A DNA stretch of 64,000 nt from an uncultured Muribaculaceae bacterium (GCA_948788915.1 CAQFOZ010000003.1:10849-74848), one strand, 5' to 3'. Positions 7,846 through 17,184 are shown, counted from the first letter of the stretch. Numbers and translations are program-made. The notes: generated by a model not told the origin, from the sequence alone.

Positions 7846-10632
7846 ATGCGAATTAAACTATCGTTGCTTCTGATGCTGTGTATGGCATTACCGTCGCTTG
7901 CCGCGACTGGGCTTACCGGCACGTTGGTCGATGCACGCACAGGCAAGGCAATAGCAGATGCCAATATCCTTTTGCGTGACCAGGCAATCTTTGTAACCAG
8001 TGGCTCCGACGGCACTTTCAAGATTTCGAATGCAGCTCCGGGTCCCGACATGCTCCAGATAATAGCCTATGGCTACACCGATGTTTACAAGGATGTCAAT
8101 ATCGTTGACGGAGTGGTTAAGAATATCGGAGAGATCCGTCTCGAGCAGTCCGCTTTCGAGGGGCAGGCTCCCGAAGGAGACGCGTTCCTTTTTGACGAGG
8201 AAGATATCCTTGACGAAGAGGGGGGAGGCCAGAGCGTCGGCTCAATCCAGGGTGCCACAGATGATATTTATTATCAGGCGTCCAATTATGATTTCTCCAT
8301 AATGCGTTTCCGCTGGCGCGGATATGACAGCAACTGGAATGCCGGCTACATCAATGGCGTCAATTTCAATGATGCCATGCGCGGAAGATTCAATTTCTCC
8401 GGTCTTGGAGGTATGACTTCCGGTGCGTTCCGTAACCGCACCACAGAGATCGGTCTTGAGGCCTCTCCTTATGGATACGGAGATTTGGGAGGCTCAAGCA
8501 ACTTCACCACATATGCTTCGGAATATTCCACCGGCTTCCGTGGAAATCTCTCTTATACAAACTCGAATTACATGCTCCGCGCAATGTTGCAGTATTCTAC
8601 CGGCCTTAACTCCAAAGGATGGGCATTCTCTGCCAATATTATCGGACGTTATGCCCCGGAGGGTGTGATAGAGGGTACATTCTATAATTCCGTAGGTCTG
8701 CAGATGAGTCTCCAGAAGGTTTTCAATGACCGTCACTCGCTGAACTTTACTGCCTGGGCGGCTCCGACACAGCGCGCCACCAACGCGGCCGCCACACAGG
8801 AGGCATATGATCTTGCCGGCTCAAATCTTTATAATCCCTCCTGGGGTTATCTTGACGGGAAAAAGAAGAGCGCGAGAATTGTTGAGTCGGTAGATCCTTC
8901 AGCTATCATCAACTGGATATGGAAACCAAAGATGGGTACCAAACTCAATACCGCTATCGCATTCCGTAGCAACCGCTACAGCAGTTCGGCTCTGAACTGG
9001 TATCAGACTGCCGATCCACGTCCGGATTATTACCGCTATCTCCCGTCTTATTATATACCCGATGCGAATATAGAATTTTCGAATCCGGAACTCTATGCCT
9101 CTCAGATGGAAGCATATCAGAATCAGATAGAATGGTGGGGGGGTGACAAAGCTCACCGTCAGATAGACTGGAACCGTCTTTACCAGACAAACCTTCTGAA
9201 CCGCCAGCAATATGACCGCGATCCCTCGTTGGTAGGACAGTCAAGCTATATACTCGAGAACCGCCACTCAAATCTTACATCATGGATGCTTAATTCATAT
9301 CTTGATCATCGCATCAACGATAACATGACTCTTCAGGGTGGTTTGAGTTTGAATTATAGCGACGGACACTATTATAAAACTGTTCGTGATCTTCTGGGCG
9401 GTGAGTTCTGGCGCGATGTTGACAACTTCTCTGAACGAGACTTTGCCGGTGATCCCAACATCATGCAGAACGATATGCGAAATCCTAATCGGAAAGCCTA
9501 CAAGGGTGATGTGTTCGGTTATGACTATAATATCCGTAGCATCAAGGCTCGCGCATGGTTGCAGAACCAGATTACCACAGCACACTGGAATGTGAATTAC
9601 GGTTTAGAAGTAAGCTTTACCGATTTTGTGCGTCATGGTAACATGCAGAACGGCCGTGCTCCGGAGAACTCTCTCGGTACAGGCAGACACCATTCTTTTG
9701 ACAATGCTTCCATTAAGGCAGGAGCTACATATAAACTTGACGGACGTAATTACTTTACGGCTCACGCATCTTATGGTACACGTGCACCTATGCCCGACTA
9801 CAGCTATGTGTCTCCCCGTACTAAAGACACATCCGTACAAGGCCTTAAATCTGAAAGGTATCTTTCCGCTGATTTGTCATATACCTGGAATTACGCGCGC
9901 TTCCGCGGATCTGTTACCGGTTTCTATACAAAAATGTGGGACGGTATCACGCGTACTGGTTTCTATGATTACCAGCTCAACACTTTCATGAACTACTCAA
10001 TGTCAGGAATGGAAACCGAATACAAGGGTATTGAGCTCGGAATGGAATATAAGATACTCAGCAATCTGTCTGTCTCGGCGGCCGGAACATTCTCACGCTA
10101 CACATATGAGAACGATCCTCTTGGCGTGCGCAGTTATGAGAACGGTTCGCAGGACGATGTGACCCGCAGGGTATATCTCAAGAACTATCATATCGGTGGA
10201 ACACCACAGCAGGTATATTCACTCGGTCTCAACTATAATATCAAACAATGGTTCTTTGAAGTGAACGGACAATGGTTCGGTGACAACTGGATTGCCCTTT
10301 CTCCTGCCCGTCATGAGGAGATGCCCGGCCTCTGGGGACAATGCGGTAGCGTGGAGGAGTATAAACAGAAACGCGATCAGATCACTCATCAGGACAAACT
10401 TAATTCCGAATGGGTGATGAATCTGTCGGTAGGTAAGATTATTTATACCAAATTCGGTTCTGTAAACTTCAATTTGAGTATAAACAACCTGTTGAACAAC
10501 CGCAATATCCAGACCGGAGGATATCAGGAAGGTAAGTTCGACTATACAGATTATAACGTTAACAAGTTCCCCAACAAGATCTACTATGCACAGGGGATAC
10601 GCGTATACTTCAACGTAGGTATCAGATTTTAA
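7846..10632 (+). CDS. TonB-dependent outer-membrane receptor
   Basis: 928 residues. The order is a signal peptide (LLLMLCMALPSLAA), a carboxypeptidase-regulatory-like/CNA-B-like domain (about 20-105; TGTLVDARTGKAIADANILL), a plug domain (about 125-240) and a long beta-barrel ending in the aromatic C-terminus YFNVGIRF. It imports a bulky ligand across the outer membrane with TonB energy. The lipoprotein that follows 12 bp later is not SusD-like but has OB-fold-type domains, so this is not an ordinary glycan SusCD pair. Neighbouring secreted nucleases and deoC suggest nucleic acid fragments as ligand (inference). Confidence 0.9.
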   Translation: MRIKLSLLLMLCMALPSLAATGLTGTLVDARTGKAIADANILLRDQAIFVTSGSDGTFKISNAAPGPDMLQIIAYGYTDVYKDVNIVDGVVKNIGEIRLEQSAFEGQAPEGDAFLFDEEDILDEEGGGQSVGSIQGATDDIYYQASNYDFSIMRFRWRGYDSNWNAGYINGVNFNDAMRGRFNFSGLGGMTSGAFRNRTTEIGLEASPYGYGDLGGSSNFTTYASEYSTGFRGNLSYTNSNYMLRAMLQYSTGLNSKGWAFSANIIGRYAPEGVIEGTFYNSVGLQMSLQKVFNDRHSLNFTAWAAPTQRATNAAATQEAYDLAGSNLYNPSWGYLDGKKKSARIVESVDPSAIINWIWKPKMGTKLNTAIAFRSNRYSSSALNWYQTADPRPDYYRYLPSYYIPDANIEFSNPELYASQMEAYQNQIEWWGGDKAHRQIDWNRLYQTNLLNRQQYDRDPSLVGQSSYILENRHSNLTSWMLNSYLDHRINDNMTLQGGLSLNYSDGHYYKTVRDLLGGEFWRDVDNFSERDFAGDPNIMQNDMRNPNRKAYKGDVFGYDYNIRSIKARAWLQNQITTAHWNVNYGLEVSFTDFVRHGNMQNGRAPENSLGTGRHHSFDNASIKAGATYKLDGRNYFTAHASYGTRAPMPDYSYVSPRTKDTSVQGLKSERYLSADLSYTWNYARFRGSVTGFYTKMWDGITRTGFYDYQLNTFMNYSMSGMETEYKGIELGMEYKILSNLSVSAAGTFSRYTYENDPLGVRSYENGSQDDVTRRVYLKNYHIGGTPQQVYSLGLNYNIKQWFFEVNGQWFGDNWIALSPARHEEMPGLWGQCGSVEEYKQKRDQITHQDKLNSEWVMNLSVGKIIYTKFGSVNFNLSINNLLNNRNIQTGGYQEGKFDYTDYNVNKFPNKIYYAQGIRVYFNVGIRF

Positions 10633-10644
10633 TAAGTAAACAAG

Positions 10645-11682
10645 ATGAAAAATATAAAAATAATATTCTCGATGCTGGTTCTGGTGGCACTGGGTTTTGG
10701 AGCATGTAACGATGATCTTTCTCAGCCGCCTGTCACGATTCCCGAGGGAGGTATAGGCACGGGCGAATGGGATTCTCCTGCAGGTGTGTTTCAGGTGTTG
10801 AATGGATACAACAATCAGGACTTGAGCATGTTGGGATGCTGGGTGCACGGTTATATTGTCGGAACGGTGAATACTTCCGAACAGACCGGATATATATTGA
10901 AAGACGAAACTGCTGATTTTACAGTTCCCACTTCTGTCAATTCAAACCTCATGCTTGCGGCAACTCCCGATGAGAAAGACTGGCATAACTGTATGACTGT
11001 CCAGATTTCCGGTACTGTACGTGATGCCCTTAACCTTGCTTCGAATCCTGATAATTTAGGGAAAGAGGTATGTATACTTGGTTCTCTTGATGAAAAATAT
11101 TTCGGGGCATATGCTTTGAAGAATTCAACAGATTTCAACTGGGGAGACAAAGGTATTGAGCCAGATCCTTTAATGATTCCTCCGTATGGATCTCAGAAAA
11201 TATGGTATAAAGAACTCAAAACTGCGACTGATGCGTTCTCTTTCGATCAGGGTAACCCCTCCACGGCCGGATTTGAGACCTGGAAATATTCAGATAAATA
11301 TGGTATCGTTGCTACAGGAGGTAAATCAGGTAGTGCCGTTACTGCAGATGCTATGGCAATATCTCAGGAAATCAGTCTTGAAGGTTTGAAAGACCCCAGA
11401 CTTCTGGTACATTCGGCCGCAAATTATTTTGGTAATGCCGAAAGTTTCGGTAATATGTGCCAGACATTGGTAAGAGTGGTCGGAACAGAGACTTGGGATC
11501 AGGTGGCACTTCCGGCTCCGCCGGCCGGCAATTCCTGGGATTTCTCCAATTCAGGTTTCGCAAACCTGGATGCTTATGCCGGAAAGAAGATTCAGATAGG
11601 TTTCAGATATACTTCGACTTCCTCTCTTTCGGGAACCTGGGAGATAGATATAGTGACGGTGACCGGTGTCCCCGCCAATTAA
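10645..11682 (+). CDS. DUF6359-domain surface lipoprotein
   Basis: 345 residues. A lipoprotein signal peptide ends in LGFGAC (Cys near residue 21). Residues about 38-165 form a DUF6359 OB-fold-like domain (GCWVHGYIVGTVN ... LLAATPDEKDW type sequence ... DNLGKEVCILGSL). Residues about 180-345 form a jelly-roll choice-of-anchor-J-like module (STAGFETWKYSDKYG ... KIQIGFRYTSTSS ... GTWEIDIVTVTG). It lies 12 bp after the receptor and 23 bp before a larger relative, so it is probably a surface-exposed ligand-binding partner of the receptor. OB folds often bind nucleic acids, but DUF6359 has no proven ligand that I know of. Confidence 0.75.
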   Translation: MKNIKIIFSMLVLVALGFGACNDDLSQPPVTIPEGGIGTGEWDSPAGVFQVLNGYNNQDLSMLGCWVHGYIVGTVNTSEQTGYILKDETADFTVPTSVNSNLMLAATPDEKDWHNCMTVQISGTVRDALNLASNPDNLGKEVCILGSLDEKYFGAYALKNSTDFNWGDKGIEPDPLMIPPYGSQKIWYKELKTATDAFSFDQGNPSTAGFETWKYSDKYGIVATGGKSGSAVTADAMAISQEISLEGLKDPRLLVHSAANYFGNAESFGNMCQTLVRVVGTETWDQVALPAPPAGNSWDFSNSGFANLDAYAGKKIQIGFRYTSTSSLSGTWEIDIVTVTGVPAN

Positions 11683-11705
11683 AAAGCGTCTAATATCTTA
11701 AGAAT

Positions 11706-13934
11706 ATGAAAACATTAAAAGCATTATATATAGGGTTGGCAGCAACGGCTTTGGCGGGAGCACTGTCTTCTTGTCAGGCAGACATGGATGCCCCAGCTCT
11801 TGTGGAACCGAAGGCCACAATGGTACCGAATACTACAATCCTCGAATTGAAGAATACGTTTGCAGACCAGACCTTGCAGTGTCCGATGAAAGACGAGTCT
11901 TCCAAGACTCCTTACATCATTCACGGGCGAGTTATTTCAAGCGATGCTACGGGCAATATATACAAGTCTATAGTGATACAGGACGAGACGGCGGCGATAG
12001 CCCTTTCCGTGAACCAAGGTTCTACATATACCGACTATCGTCTCGGACAAGAGGTCGTGCTCAATGTAACCGGTCTATATGTGGGTTACTACAACGGACT
12101 CCAGCAGATAGGCTGGCTGGGTGAATACAAGGGTGCAAAGTCGCTGACGTTCATGTCGTGGTCATATTTCCTTGAACATTCCGAATTAAACGGGTTTCCG
12201 AACGATGATGTCAAATATGTAGACCAGAATTCAACCTGGCCATCGGAGAACCCTTACTGCATAGTAACTTCTTTCTCGCAGCTCCCTTCCACAGGAGATG
12301 GTTTCCGTCAGATGCAGAGTCAGCTTGTGGAATTCCGCAACGTATCTTTCAAAGAGGGAGGTAAGGATACATATGCTCCTTATCAGGAGAGTGTGAACCG
12401 CACTCTTGTTGATGCCAACGGGGCCACACTAATAGTCCGTACCTCGGGGTATTCCAATTTCTACAATGAGATGATTCCGGAGGGTACTGGAAATGTACGC
12501 GGTATCCTCTCTTATTATGGCGAAGATTGGCAGCTTCTTCTTCGAGGCCTCGGTGACGTGATGATTACTGACAAAGGACAGAAAAACGATCCTTACACGA
12601 TTGCCGAAGCTACAGAGGTTATGGATCAGGGTGCTTCAGGCTGGGTTAAGGGTTATATTGTAGGTTCTGTGAAAGCCGGTGTAAACGATGTCGAATCGAA
12701 CAATGATGTTATATTCGGCAAGGATGCCGAGATGGATAACAATATCCTGATCGCGGCTTCGGCTGATGAGACAGACTGGAGTAAATGTATTGCTGTCGAG
12801 CTTCCGCAGGGATCCGCATTCCGCGCATCAGTCAATCTTGTTGACAATCCGGGTGTACTGGGCAAGGCTATTATTGTAAAAGGTAATCTTGTTACATTCC
12901 TCGGGATGCCGGGTATAACCGGCAACGGTGGTACTGCATCGGATGTGGAGGTTGACGGTGTTACAATCGGTGGCGGCGGCGATCTCCCCGGTCCCGGTGA
13001 AGGAATCCCCAATGGAGACGGATCTGAAGCAAAACCATACAGCGCAAGTCAGATAAACGCTATGACAACCGCTAACGGAACAAATCTTTATACTGGTGTA
13101 TGGGTTACAGGTTATATCGTGGGTTATGTAGATACCGGTATCAAGTCATATGCTGCAGACGAAAGTGCTAAATTTACGGTTCCTGCGGCTGTAGCCACCA
13201 ATCTTCTTCTTGCCAACTCTCCCGATGAGAAAGACTGGAACAAGTGTATTAGCGTTAACTTGCCTTCCGGATCTGATGCCCGCGCACAATTGAACCTTAA
13301 AGACAATACAGGAAATCTCGGCAAACTTCTTCTTATCAAGGGGAATGTCACCCGTTATGTCGGTCTATCCGGTGTAAAGGAGCCTTCCGATTTCAGACTT
13401 GGTGAAGGAGGCGGTGACACTCCGAATCCTCCGGCAACCGGTTCTACAATATATGAAGGCCTTACATTAAATGCTAACGATTGGGATATGAATAATGCTC
13501 AGGCACCAACCGGCATAAAAGTATGGCAATGGGATTCAAAGAATACGTGTCTCAAGGGAGCCGCGTTTGCGAACAGCAAGCCAAATGCGGCGGATGTGAC
13601 ATGTATCTCACCTGTATTCTCAATTCCGGTTTCAGGAGCGGAACTTGATTTCCAATACGTGTTCAATCAATATAAGAAAAACAATGAGATGATAAATGTA
13701 GCTGATTTTTCAGGATATGCTTATATATTGATTCGCGAAGAGGGCAGCTCGTCTTGGACTGATTTAGCTGAAATGAAAGCTCAGGGTTTTGCATGGACAC
13801 CTTGGTATGATGCAAAATATAGTCTGAACAATTACTCCGGTAAGAGTATTCAGATTGGGTTCCGTTATGTTTCTACTGACGAGGTGGCTGGAACATGGGA
13901 AATAAAGAATTTGAAAGTTACAGGCTCAAAATAA
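11706..13934 (+). CDS. DUF5689/DUF6359 multidomain surface lipoprotein
   Basis: 742 residues. Lipobox ALSSC near residue 23. Modules in order: a DUF5689 OB-fold-like domain (about 30-290; YIIHGRVISSDATGN, IVIQDETAAIALSV), a first DUF6359 domain (about 297-420; GWVKGYIVGSV), a second DUF6359 domain (about 440-565; GVWVTGYIVGYV) and a C-terminal choice-of-anchor-J-like jelly roll (about 575-742; SIQIGFRYVSTDE, GTWEIKNLKVTG). The second DUF6359 copy and the C-terminal module resemble those of the preceding lipoprotein, so the pair arose by duplication. It closes the operon: a strong hairpin terminator follows 33 bp after the stop. Likely an outer-membrane binding protein working with the receptor. 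Confidence 0.8.
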   Translation: MKTLKALYIGLAATALAGALSSCQADMDAPALVEPKATMVPNTTILELKNTFADQTLQCPMKDESSKTPYIIHGRVISSDATGNIYKSIVIQDETAAIALSVNQGSTYTDYRLGQEVVLNVTGLYVGYYNGLQQIGWLGEYKGAKSLTFMSWSYFLEHSELNGFPNDDVKYVDQNSTWPSENPYCIVTSFSQLPSTGDGFRQMQSQLVEFRNVSFKEGGKDTYAPYQESVNRTLVDANGATLIVRTSGYSNFYNEMIPEGTGNVRGILSYYGEDWQLLLRGLGDVMITDKGQKNDPYTIAEATEVMDQGASGWVKGYIVGSVKAGVNDVESNNDVIFGKDAEMDNNILIAASADETDWSKCIAVELPQGSAFRASVNLVDNPGVLGKAIIVKGNLVTFLGMPGITGNGGTASDVEVDGVTIGGGGDLPGPGEGIPNGDGSEAKPYSASQINAMTTANGTNLYTGVWVTGYIVGYVDTGIKSYAADESAKFTVPAAVATNLLLANSPDEKDWNKCISVNLPSGSDARAQLNLKDNTGNLGKLLLIKGNVTRYVGLSGVKEPSDFRLGEGGGDTPNPPATGSTIYEGLTLNANDWDMNNAQAPTGIKVWQWDSKNTCLKGAAFANSKPNAADVTCISPVFSIPVSGAELDFQYVFNQYKKNNEMINVADFSGYAYILIREEGSSSWTDLAEMKAQGFAWTPWYDAKYSLNNYSGKSIQIGFRYVSTDEVAGTWEIKNLKVTGSK

Positions 13935-13967
13935 ACTAATATCCCTGTATAAATGTTCAATTAAAAA

Positions 13968-13999
13968 GGGGGTCACTGCACTTGCCGCAGTGACCCCCT
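13968..13999 (+). terminator. Rho-independent terminator of the deoC-receptor-lipoprotein operon
   Basis: GGGGGTCACTGC (13968-13979) pairs perfectly with GCAGTGACCCCC (13987-13998) across a 7-nt loop, followed by TTGT. It separates the operon from the endonuclease I gene that starts at 14034. Confidence 0.9.
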
Positions 14000-14033
14000 T
14001 GTAAAGATTATGGCTTTTGTAAAATAATACCTG

Positions 14034-15740
14034 ATGAAAAAACTTTTACTAATTCTCATTGCCTTCGGAATGGCAATTGGCGCAAATGCGGAGTTTAAGA
14101 AAGGATATTACGATAAAATGAACGGGAAAAGCGGAGCTGCCCTCAAGGCTGCCGCAAAGGAGTGCGTCTTGAAACACAATACTCTCGAATATTATGAACT
14201 TCCCAATTATTGGCAGTATTCCGATGTGTATCCTCAGCTGGTAAACGGATGCAAGCGGTGGTGGGATATGTATTCCGACGCGGTTTATCTGATTCAGAGA
14301 GGGCAGACCGGCAAAAGCAGTTTTTCGGCAAATAAAATGCAAAGGGAACATAGTGTGCCCAAGTCATGGTGGAAACAGAACGGTTCTGTTGAATATACCC
14401 CCGCATATTCGGATATGTGGAATCTCTATCCGTCCGATGGAGCCGCAAATCAGGCGAAACTTAATTACCCTCTTGGCATAACGGCTTCAACCAGCTTTAA
14501 TAATGGTGTGACAAAGGTTGGTGGCGCCCAGACAGGATATGGCGGCGGCAGCCGGAATGTGTTTGAGCCCGCAGATGAATATAAAGGGGATTTTGCCCGT
14601 GCATATATGTATGTTGCCACTGTTTATGACGATATCAACTGGGTGGTGAACTATATGTACAAGAAAGAGGCATATCCGACATTGCAGCCATGGGCCAGGG
14701 AGATGCTTCTTCAATGGTGTCGCCGTGATCCTGTGGATCAGAAAGAGATTGACCGCAACAATGTTGTTGAACAGTATCAGGGCAATAGGAATCCTTTTGT
14801 TGATTTCCCTGAGCTGGCGGAATATGTATGGGGGTCGAGGACAACTGAGGTATTTTATGTCGACGATCAGGAGGGTAGCGATCCAACACCTCCCATAACC
14901 GGCGATCCTGAGATTACAGCTCCGGTCAACGGAGAGGCCATTGACTTCGGGCAGTTGGCGCTGGGAGCCGGTGAGACCAGAGTCCTGCAGATTGTTGGAA
15001 AGAATCTTACGGCACCTTTGACTGTCAGAGTGGCCGGTGCGGACAAGACCAACTTCATATCTTCGGTTAGTTTGATTCCGGCTGCGACTATCAATCAGAA
15101 TCAGGGATATCTAATGAGTATAACCTATAAACCTGTGGCTGTGGGAAAACACGAGGCGAAAGTGACGCTTTATGACGGTGGCCTTCAGGGAAGTATTGCT
15201 GTGACTTTGACAGGAGAATGTCTTGAACGTCCCGTTTTGACCACGCTTACTGCCATTCAGCCTGTGGAGATGACAGATACTACATACACGGCATGCTGGA
15301 ATCCCGTTCCTGCCGGAGAGATTGCGGACTATTATATCCTTACACGTGTCCGCTATGTTGATGGAAACGAGGAGACGGAAACTTATGAGACCGGTGAGAC
15401 AAGTTATCAGCTCTCCGGAAGAGAGCCGGGTGTGGCAGAAAGTTATTATGTGCAGTATTCGCGTCTTGGAATTGTTTCCGAGCCTTCAAATTCAGTATAT
15501 GTGGCAGCCGGTGCCGGCATCAACGACTTGCCCGGGGATATGCCGGTAAAAATATTCGTAGTGGAAGGAGGTATCATGTTGCGGGTTTCCGGAAGTGCCG
15601 CTCCGGTTGTCGTTTACGATGTTAACGGAATCGAGGTCATGCGTGTTGACACACCCGAAGACGGAGGGTTCTATCCTCTACCGCAGGGTATATACATTAC
15701 CCGCTCCGACGGTATGCTTCCGCAGAAAATCATTATCTGA
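14034..15740 (+). CDS. secreted endonuclease I (EndA/NucM family) with C-terminal Ig-like modules
   Basis: 568 residues. Signal peptide (LLLILIAFGMAIGANA), then an endonuclease I domain (about 20-270) with the beta-beta-alpha-metal site REHSVPKSWWK near residue 104, DMWNLYPSDGAANQAKLNYP, and the family's closing NRNPFVDFPELAEYVWG. After it come an Ig-like/choice-of-anchor module (about 290-395), a fibronectin III-like module (about 400-495) and a final 50-residue strand-rich segment (VVVYDVNGIEVMRV ... GIYITRSDG) resembling a type IX secretion sorting domain. Family members make nonspecific cuts in DNA and RNA. It lies directly after the terminator of the putative nucleic-acid uptake operon; a paralogue is at 19001. 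Confidence 0.9.
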   Translation: MKKLLLILIAFGMAIGANAEFKKGYYDKMNGKSGAALKAAAKECVLKHNTLEYYELPNYWQYSDVYPQLVNGCKRWWDMYSDAVYLIQRGQTGKSSFSANKMQREHSVPKSWWKQNGSVEYTPAYSDMWNLYPSDGAANQAKLNYPLGITASTSFNNGVTKVGGAQTGYGGGSRNVFEPADEYKGDFARAYMYVATVYDDINWVVNYMYKKEAYPTLQPWAREMLLQWCRRDPVDQKEIDRNNVVEQYQGNRNPFVDFPELAEYVWGSRTTEVFYVDDQEGSDPTPPITGDPEITAPVNGEAIDFGQLALGAGETRVLQIVGKNLTAPLTVRVAGADKTNFISSVSLIPAATINQNQGYLMSITYKPVAVGKHEAKVTLYDGGLQGSIAVTLTGECLERPVLTTLTAIQPVEMTDTTYTACWNPVPAGEIADYYILTRVRYVDGNEETETYETGETSYQLSGREPGVAESYYVQYSRLGIVSEPSNSVYVAAGAGINDLPGDMPVKIFVVEGGIMLRVSGSAAPVVVYDVNGIEVMRVDTPEDGGFYPLPQGIYITRSDGMLPQKIII

Positions 15741-15786
15741 AAAAGACAATCTGAAAGGATTATTAGAGAATGATTATCCGAATATG

Positions 15787-16060
15787 ATTCCGCTTACGCG
15801 TCATCACAGACAAAGAGCCTGAAATGTCAAAAACAAAAAAGAAAAAAACAGACTGGCTTGAAAGCCAGATGGAACCTGATAGGTCTCTTGAATCCGAGAT
15901 GGAACCCTCCACCTCAATCCTGAAGCAGATGGAACCGGGCCGGTCTCTTGAGTCCGAGCTGGAGTCCTCCGCCTCGCTCCTGAAGCAGATGGAACCGGGC
16001 CGGTCTCTTGAATCCGAGATGGAGCCTTAGTCCCCCTCTGTGATGACGCGTAAGCGGAAT
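15787..16060. repeat. inverted-repeat-bounded cassette with 60-bp tandem units, next to RAYT
   Basis: A perfect 24-bp inverted repeat bounds the segment: 15787-15810 (starting ATTCCGCTTACGCG) and 16037-16060 (ending CGCGTAAGCGGAAT). Inside, a 60-bp unit occurs 2.7 times (15866-15925, 15926-15985, 15986-16027), preceded by a palindrome CTGGCTTGAAAGCCAG (15853-15868). Each unit carries a small palindrome: ACCTGATAGGT in unit 1 and ACCGGGCCGGT in units 2 and 3. The transposase gene starts 21 bp after the right repeat, suggesting a REP/BIME-like substrate or the remnant of a mobilised cassette. Confidence 0.8.
15824..16030 (+). CDS. possible 68-residue repeat protein inside the cassette
   Basis: An open frame of 68 codons starts at ATG 15824 and ends within the cassette. 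It begins MSKTKKKKTDWLESQMEP and then repeats a 20-residue unit (QMEPGRSLESEMEPSTSILK), reflecting the 60-bp DNA repeat, with alternating acidic and hydrophobic residues that could form a helix. The opposite strand is open too, and unit differences are a mix of silent and replacement changes, so coding is not proven. It may simply be a DNA repeat whose length happens to keep the frame. Confidence 0.3.
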   Translation: MSKTKKKKTDWLESQMEPDRSLESEMEPSTSILKQMEPGRSLESELESSASLLKQMEPGRSLESEMEP

Positions 16061-16081
16061 AAAACAAGTGTTTAAGAAGAA

Positions 16082-17074
16082 ATGGAAGCCAGCAGACCGG
16101 AAGAAAAATGTGAATATCCTTTTGGGAAAGATCTTAAGAGGCGCTCCACACGCCGGGCGAAATTCAGAGATTACAAGGCTCCCGGCTTCTATATGATAAC
16201 GATTACAGCCAATCAGGGCATTCCTCCGTTTTGTAAAATCTGTAATTCTCCGGAATATCCACGTATCGAAGACACCCCTCTTGGAGAGATAATTCGGGGA
16301 AAGATCACTTCTATGCACGAGTATACCCCGCAACTGGAAGTGAGATGTTATGTGCTGATGCCTGATCATATCCATATGCTTGTTCGCGTAAAGCAATATC
16401 TCGATCGTCATCTGGGTAGAATAATAGGGGGAATGATGGGAGGATGCACCTCTCTGGCTCGTAAAAATGGTATTATTGGCTCGGAAGTCTCTTTGTTTAA
16501 AGATAAATTTCATGATAGGATAGTATCGAAGACTGGACAGATTGATGTCCTGAAAAAATACATAGCCGATAACCCCCGCAGACTGCTGATTAAAAGGATG
16601 CATCCCGATCTTTTCAGGCGTTATCTTCATCTGAAAATAGGTGATCGTGAGTTTGCCGCTTATGGTAACATTTTTCTATTGAAGTCTCCTGATCTGCTTC
16701 CGGTAAAGATTAGCAGACGGTGGAGCGATACTGAGTTTGACAGGTATGAAAACTATTGTATTGAGGAGATTGGAAATGGAGCCATACCGATATCTCCGTT
16801 TATTCATAAGAGGGAAAAGGATATCCGGGACAAGACAATAGAATCAGGCGGGAAGATTATTATACTGAAAGATACAGGGTTTGAAGACCGGTTCAAACCG
16901 CAGGGAAATGAGTTTGAACTTTGTGCCGAAGGAAGATTATTGCTTTTGGCACCATGGCCGGACAATACAGGTAGAAAAAGTAATGCCGGTTATGTGGAAT
17001 TTCATTTGTTGAATGATATGGCGGCTGCTATAGCTAAGATGGGCGTGGACATAATAACATCAGTGGTATTCTGA
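16082..17074 (+). CDS. REP-associated tyrosine transposase (RAYT, Y1 HUH family) with extra C-terminal domain
   Basis: 330 residues. The N-terminal 185 form a Transposase IS200-like/RAYT domain: FRDYKAPGFYMITITA at the start, the HUH motif in MPDHIHMLVRV near residue 95 and the putative nucleophilic Tyr in KKYIADNPRR near residue 160. RAYTs cut and join single-stranded DNA at REP palindromes and are usually single-copy domesticated genes. Residues about 190-330 are an added domain (ISPFIHKREKDIRDK, GGKIIILKDTG, GRLLLLAPW), Rossmann-like in pattern and not part of the minimal RAYT. The 24-bp inverted repeats of the preceding cassette end 21 bp before its ATG. No second IS end is seen after the stop. 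Confidence 0.8.
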   Translation: MEASRPEEKCEYPFGKDLKRRSTRRAKFRDYKAPGFYMITITANQGIPPFCKICNSPEYPRIEDTPLGEIIRGKITSMHEYTPQLEVRCYVLMPDHIHMLVRVKQYLDRHLGRIIGGMMGGCTSLARKNGIIGSEVSLFKDKFHDRIVSKTGQIDVLKKYIADNPRRLLIKRMHPDLFRRYLHLKIGDREFAAYGNIFLLKSPDLLPVKISRRWSDTEFDRYENYCIEEIGNGAIPISPFIHKREKDIRDKTIESGGKIIILKDTGFEDRFKPQGNEFELCAEGRLLLLAPWPDNTGRKSNAGYVEFHLLNDMAAAIAKMGVDIITSVVF

Positions 17075-17176
17075 ATCTGAGCGGAAGAAACTCCAAAGAA
17101 CCTCAAAATTACCGAAAGATCTATAATATATAAATTTATTTTCGTAATAAAATTAAATACTCTCTAAGATATTTTA

Positions 17177-17184
17177 TAATTTTG
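17177..17184 (+). promoter_or_regulatory. candidate -7 box for the rhamnosidase gene
   Basis: TAATTTTG fits TAnnTTTG and lies 36 bp before the ATG at 17221. The -33 position is AT-rich without TTTG. Confidence 0.4.

Noticed and set aside
15866..16027. Tandem 60-bp units as a CRISPR array
   Set aside because: Units are contiguous with no unique spacers, and no cas genes are nearby.
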